From Fen-330 sp050008465 (GTDB lineage: Bacteria; Acidobacteriota; Terriglobia; Bryobacterales; Bryobacteraceae): a stretch of DNA of 64,000 nt. Shown here piece by piece: positions 60,552-64,000 of the stretch; within the stretch, counting starts at the first letter, position 1; every line of letters starts with the position of its first letter. Under the pieces are notes generated by a model, which was not told the DNA's origin, searched no databases, and saw nothing but the letters and a program-made list of their open reading frames with translations. Where the stretch lies: the NCBI GenBank assembly GCA_050008465.1, contig JBEKMO010000012.1:1-64000 (forward strand). Direction: 5' to 3'. The translations under genes were made by a program, and so were the position numbers.

Positions 60552-63500
60552 ATGCCGGGCACCGTCGATCGAGCTGGCGAACTGCTATCGCGCGCCGTCA
60601 GACCGCTGGGCGCGGTCAGTGGAGACATCCGTGCCGCCGGGCAGCTTCTCGCGCTTCTCGGCTGGAGCCTGCCGCCCGGCGTCAACGATATAGGGCTTTC
60701 GCTACTCGACGTCTCCACGCTGACGGCGAAGCTCGACGCGCTCACCGATGTCCGCAGCCGCCAGGATGCCTCCGATGACGAAATCGCGGCCGCCGTCGCC
60801 GCGGTGGTGCTGGCGCTCAAGGACACGCTGCAGCATCTGGAGAACCTGACCGCGTCCCTCCAGGCCACGCCCGAGTATCTGAGCGCGACGCACATCGTCG
60901 ACGAGTTCTTCCCGCGCCTCGCGGACCTCCTGGTCATTCAACTGGTGGGTTCCGCGGCGCCGGGCGTGGTACCGCTCGGTGTGCTGCTGGGCCTGTTCGA
61001 GTTCAACATGATGCCCGCGGACCCCACGATCTTTCAGGTGGCGCACATGCGCCAGGTGGTGCGCTGGGATCGTTTTGGGCCCCTGTTCACCGATCCGGCC
61101 GGCCTGGTGCGCGATGTCTACGGCTGGGGCACGCCGCACTTCGATGGGGCAGCGTTCGTCACGAATCTCGGACGGCTGGTGGAGCATTTCTCCGATAGCG
61201 TCGCGTTCCAGGTGTTGATGCGAGAGGTGGAGGAGCGGATCGTGGGGCACGCGGCGCCGGAAGCGGATACCGATCCCGCGCCGCAGCTCATGATCAGTCT
61301 GGTCAGGGAACTCGGCTTCGACGCGCCCGAAGTCGGCGTTGCGCTTTTCCCGCTGCGTCCTACGACGGCGGGCGGAAGCGACGGCGGGCTGGGCGTTTCG
61401 CCATACGCTTTCAGCACCACCGACACAACGTTCGAGCTTTCCGACACTGTGTCGCTCGAACTCGCCACGTCCGCCGATCTCGAGGGCCTCGTGGCGCTGG
61501 TTCTCCGCCCGGGCGCGAAGCCCCAACTCCTGACTGCGCTCTTGACCGAGCCGGACAGCGGCCCCTCTTCGGCGCCCGCATCATTCACGCTCACGGTAAA
61601 GAATTCGGCGCCGTCCGGCCAACGCCACGTGTTCTTTTCGGCGTTCGGCGTTACGGCGGACGCGGCGTCGGTCAGCGCGGGTATTCGAGTGGATGTGAGC
61701 GAGGACCTGAACCCCGCCCTCTTCGCGAGCGTCGAGGATGGCCGCATCCTCCTGGTCCCCGATTCCTCCGATGGCTTCCTGGCCTCGGTCCTGCCGAAGG
61801 ACGGCGTCACGGCCACGGTGAATCTGAAGATCGGCTACTCGCACCGGAATGGATTGACCATCGAGGGCGGCGCGGGCCTAAGCACGCAGCTCGTGCTCAA
61901 TCGCCAGTTGGGGCCGCTCATCGTGAACACGATCCAGATCGCGCTGGCGGCATCGCCCGCGGGGTTGACGGGATCGGCCGCGGTAACGGCGTCGGTTGTG
62001 CTCGGCCCGGTCACGGCCACCATCGCCTCTACCGGCGCGTCCGTGGCGATGGCGTTCGAGCGGGGGAACCTCGGACCTGTCGATCTGGGAGCCGCCTTCA
62101 AACCGCCCGACGGAGTAGGCCTCGCCGTCGACGCCGCCTCCGTCAGCGGCGGCGGCTTTCTAAAGCGCGATCCCGCGACGCACGAGTACAGCGGCATGCT
62201 GCAACTCGAGTTCACGGACCTCGCGTTGCAGGCGTTCGCGTTGATCACCACGCAGCCCTCGGGCGGCGCCGCGTATTCGCTGTTCGCGCTCATCGATGCG
62301 GATTTTCCGCCGGTGCAGCTCGGCTGGGGATTCACGCTGGACGGGGTCGGCGGAATCTTCGCCGTGAATCGCACGGCCTCGACCGATGCGCTGCGCGCCG
62401 CTGTCAAAACCGGCGCTCTCTCCTCGATTCTGTTTCCGAAAGCCGCGATCGCCAACGCGCCGCAGGTGCTCAGCCAACTGGACGCATACTTCCCGCCGGC
62501 CGCGGGCCGATTCCTGTTCGGGCCGATGGCGCTGATCGGGTGGGGCACTCCCACGCTGCTCACCGCCGCGATTGCCGTGGTGCTGGAACTGCCCGAACCC
62601 GTGCGGATCATCCTGCTGGCGCGGCTGGCCGCGCGGCTTCCCTCGGAATCGAGCGCCCTGGTGCGCATCAACATGGATGCCCTCGGCGTTCTCGATCTGA
62701 GCCGGAGCGAGTTGGCGCTCGATGCGGCCCTGTTCGACTCGCGTCTGCTCTCGTTCACCCTCACCGGCAGCATGGCCCTGCGCGCCGCCTGGGCCACCCA
62801 GCGCGAATTTCTGCTCGCCATCGGCGGCTTCCATCCGCAGTTCACCCCACCCGCCGGATTCCCCGCACTCGACCGCATCACCATCGACATGCCCTCCGGA
62901 CCCGTCAGCAAACTCCGGCTTGCGGCGTATCTGGCGATTACGTCCAACACGGTTCAATTCGGCGCGACTCTGGACGTGTTCATCGGCGTGTCCGGGTTCG
63001 GTCTTGCGGGCCACCTGGGGTTCGATGCGCTGCTACAGCTCGAGCCGTTCCATTTCGAGGCGGACATCTCGGGCAGAGTCGCGCTGACAGCCGGCGGCGA
63101 CGATCTGATGTCGGTGGGCCTGGACGCGACCCTCTCGGGTCCGGCCCCGTGGAACATCGCCGGCAAATTCAAGGTTCATCTGTTGTTCTTCGACGTGGAC
63201 AAGTCGTTCTCGCACACCTGGGGCGAGGATGCGCCGGCGCAGCAGATCGCCCCGGTGGATGTGCTTTCGCTCGTGACCGCCGCGCTCGCCGACGCGCGTA
63301 ACTGGGGCGCGCAGCTCGCGCCAGGAACGCCTGCGCTGGTCGCGCTGAGATCCGCGGCCCAGGGCGCCGTCGTCGCGCATCCGCTCGCGCGGCTCGAGGT
63401 GCACGAGAGCGTTGTGCCGCTCGGTCTCGCCATCACTCGATTCGGCGCCGCTGCCCCGGCCGGCGCAACCAGCTTCACGATCACCGGCTATCGCATCAAC

Positions 63501-64000
63501 GGAAGCGACGTAGCGAACGAACCGATCCAGGACGATTTCGCTCCCGCGCAGTTCTTCGATCTCTCAGACGACGAGAAACTTGCCCGGCCGTCTTTTGAGC
63601 GGCACGATGCCGGAGTGCGGACCATCGGCGGACTCGTCTCGAGCGGCCCCTCCGTCACGAAGACGATCTCGTACGAAACGTTCTATGTGGACGAACCCGG
63701 CGGCGCGCTCAGAACGGACCCCGCAACGCCGCCCAAGCCTTCGGTGCTCGGCGATCTTCAATTCATCCTGGCCGCCGGTTCGGCCGGACGCGCACAAATC
63801 CGGCAAGCCGGCAACCGGCGCTACACCGCCCCGGGGAAACCGGTCATGGTGGCGCAGGCGGCTTTCGTGGTGGTGGACACATCGACCCTTGCCGCGGCGG
63901 GCGTTGGCCCCGTTGGGGGCGGGTCCTACAGCGACGTGAGCGCGTCGATCGCGGCGGAGCTGGCCCGCAACCCCGCGCGCCGCGGCTCGCTCGCGATCGT
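60552..64000 (+). CDS. Large DUF6603-type protein, C-terminus beyond window
   Basis: An open frame of at least 1,149 codons starting at the ATG immediately after the PLD stop. The N-terminal 300 residues are helical (DEIAAAVAAVVLALKDTLQH, VREVEERIVGHAAPE-like). The rest is strand-rich, with repeated segments such as LGWGFTLDGVGGIFAVNRTA, SSILFPKAAIANAPQVLSQL and RFLFGPMALIGWGTPTLLTA, which I recall as hallmarks of DUF6603. No catalytic motif or signal peptide is seen. Its zero spacing to the PLD gene implies cotranslation. The function is unknown; a toxin, surface or delivery-structure component is possible. Confidence 0.75.
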   Translation, partial: MPGTVDRAGELLSRAVRPLGAVSGDIRAAGQLLALLGWSLPPGVNDIGLSLLDVSTLTAKLDALTDVRSRQDASDDEIAAAVAAVVLALKDTLQHLENLTASLQATPEYLSATHIVDEFFPRLADLLVIQLVGSAAPGVVPLGVLLGLFEFNMMPADPTIFQVAHMRQVVRWDRFGPLFTDPAGLVRDVYGWGTPHFDGAAFVTNLGRLVEHFSDSVAFQVLMREVEERIVGHAAPEADTDPAPQLMISLVRELGFDAPEVGVALFPLRPTTAGGSDGGLGVSPYAFSTTDTTFELSDTVSLELATSADLEGLVALVLRPGAKPQLLTALLTEPDSGPSSAPASFTLTVKNSAPSGQRHVFFSAFGVTADAASVSAGIRVDVSEDLNPALFASVEDGRILLVPDSSDGFLASVLPKDGVTATVNLKIGYSHRNGLTIEGGAGLSTQLVLNRQLGPLIVNTIQIALAASPAGLTGSAAVTASVVLGPVTATIASTGASVAMAFERGNLGPVDLGAAFKPPDGVGLAVDAASVSGGGFLKRDPATHEYSGMLQLEFTDLALQAFALITTQPSGGAAYSLFALIDADFPPVQLGWGFTLDGVGGIFAVNRTASTDALRAAVKTGALSSILFPKAAIANAPQVLSQLDAYFPPAAGRFLFGPMALIGWGTPTLLTAAIAVVLELPEPVRIILLARLAARLPSESSALVRINMDALGVLDLSRSELALDAALFDSRLLSFTLTGSMALRAAWATQREFLLAIGGFHPQFTPPAGFPALDRITIDMPSGPVSKLRLAAYLAITSNTVQFGATLDVFIGVSGFGLAGHLGFDALLQLEPFHFEADISGRVALTAGGDDLMSVGLDATLSGPAPWNIAGKFKVHLLFFDVDKSFSHTWGEDAPAQQIAPVDVLSLVTAALADARNWGAQLAPGTPALVALRSAAQGAVVAHPLARLEVHESVVPLGLAITRFGAAAPAGATSFTITGYRINGSDVANEPIQDDFAPAQFFDLSDDEKLARPSFERHDAGVRTIGGLVSSGPSVTKTISYETFYVDEPGGALRTDPATPPKPSVLGDLQFILAAGSAGRAQIRQAGNRRYTAPGKPVMVAQAAFVVVDTSTLAAAGVGPVGGGSYSDVSASIAAELARNPARRGSLAI

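Overview
The window is GC-rich, densely coded DNA. The mre/mrd/rodA/rng cell-shape cluster, the style of the small secreted proteins, and a palindromic repeat whose translation (RGSDS...RDRQGA) I remember from Solibacter-type genomes suggest an acidobacterium of the Bryobacterales/Solibacteres. That placement is inference from gene content and recall; no database search was possible.

Layout. From 1 to about 20.9 kb lies ordinary chromosome. It holds a CoA-acylating aldehyde dehydrogenase (cut by the window edge) with a microcompartment shell protein, a Skp/OmpH-like chaperone, a solitary groES, a Gfo/Idh/MocA oxidoreductase with a TonB-type protein, an MgtA-type P-ATPase, small membrane and degenerate regulator genes, a YihY/BrkB protein, a broken HEPN/MNT toxin-antitoxin pair, then mreB-mreC-mreD-mrdA-rodA and an RNase E/G with a very large insertion in its S1 domain. 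A tRNA-Ser(GGA) gene stands at 20961-21050.

From that tRNA to 58108 runs the most striking structure: a head-to-tail array of three genomic islands. The last 27 nt of the tRNA-Ser gene recur at 43619, 49045 and 58082. Each of the first three copies is followed by the same left-end sequence and by a paralogous 189-196 aa gene. The protein has the N-terminal region of a tyrosine integrase, but its catalytic part is replaced by an unknown domain of about 100 residues. Each of the last three copies is preceded by the same 97-nt right-end block made of short iterated repeats. No complete recombinase is present, so the islands look like satellites moved in trans, or immobilised relatives of a full element.

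Cargo. Island A (22.6 kb) carries an RND tripartite pump, a DUF697-like protein, a SyrD-type peptide exporter, an SPFH protein, a periplasmic binding protein and a 3,766-residue NRPS-PKS (C-A-T-C-A-T-KS-DH-KR-ACP-TE, no AT). Together these probably make and export an N-acylated peptide-ketide. Island B (5.4 kb) carries two proteins of unknown function, translationally coupled to the integrase-like gene, plus an AbiEi/AbiEii pair. Island C (9.0 kb) carries an SF1 helicase-nuclease, a TPR-SNF2 helicase and a cysteine-rich partner, a plausible undescribed defence system, plus an XRE/nucleotidyltransferase pair. In B and C the toxin-antitoxin-like pair is in reverse orientation directly at the right end.

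Beyond 58108 there is no further left end. That region holds a phospholipase D-like protein immediately followed by a very large DUF6603-type protein that runs off the window.
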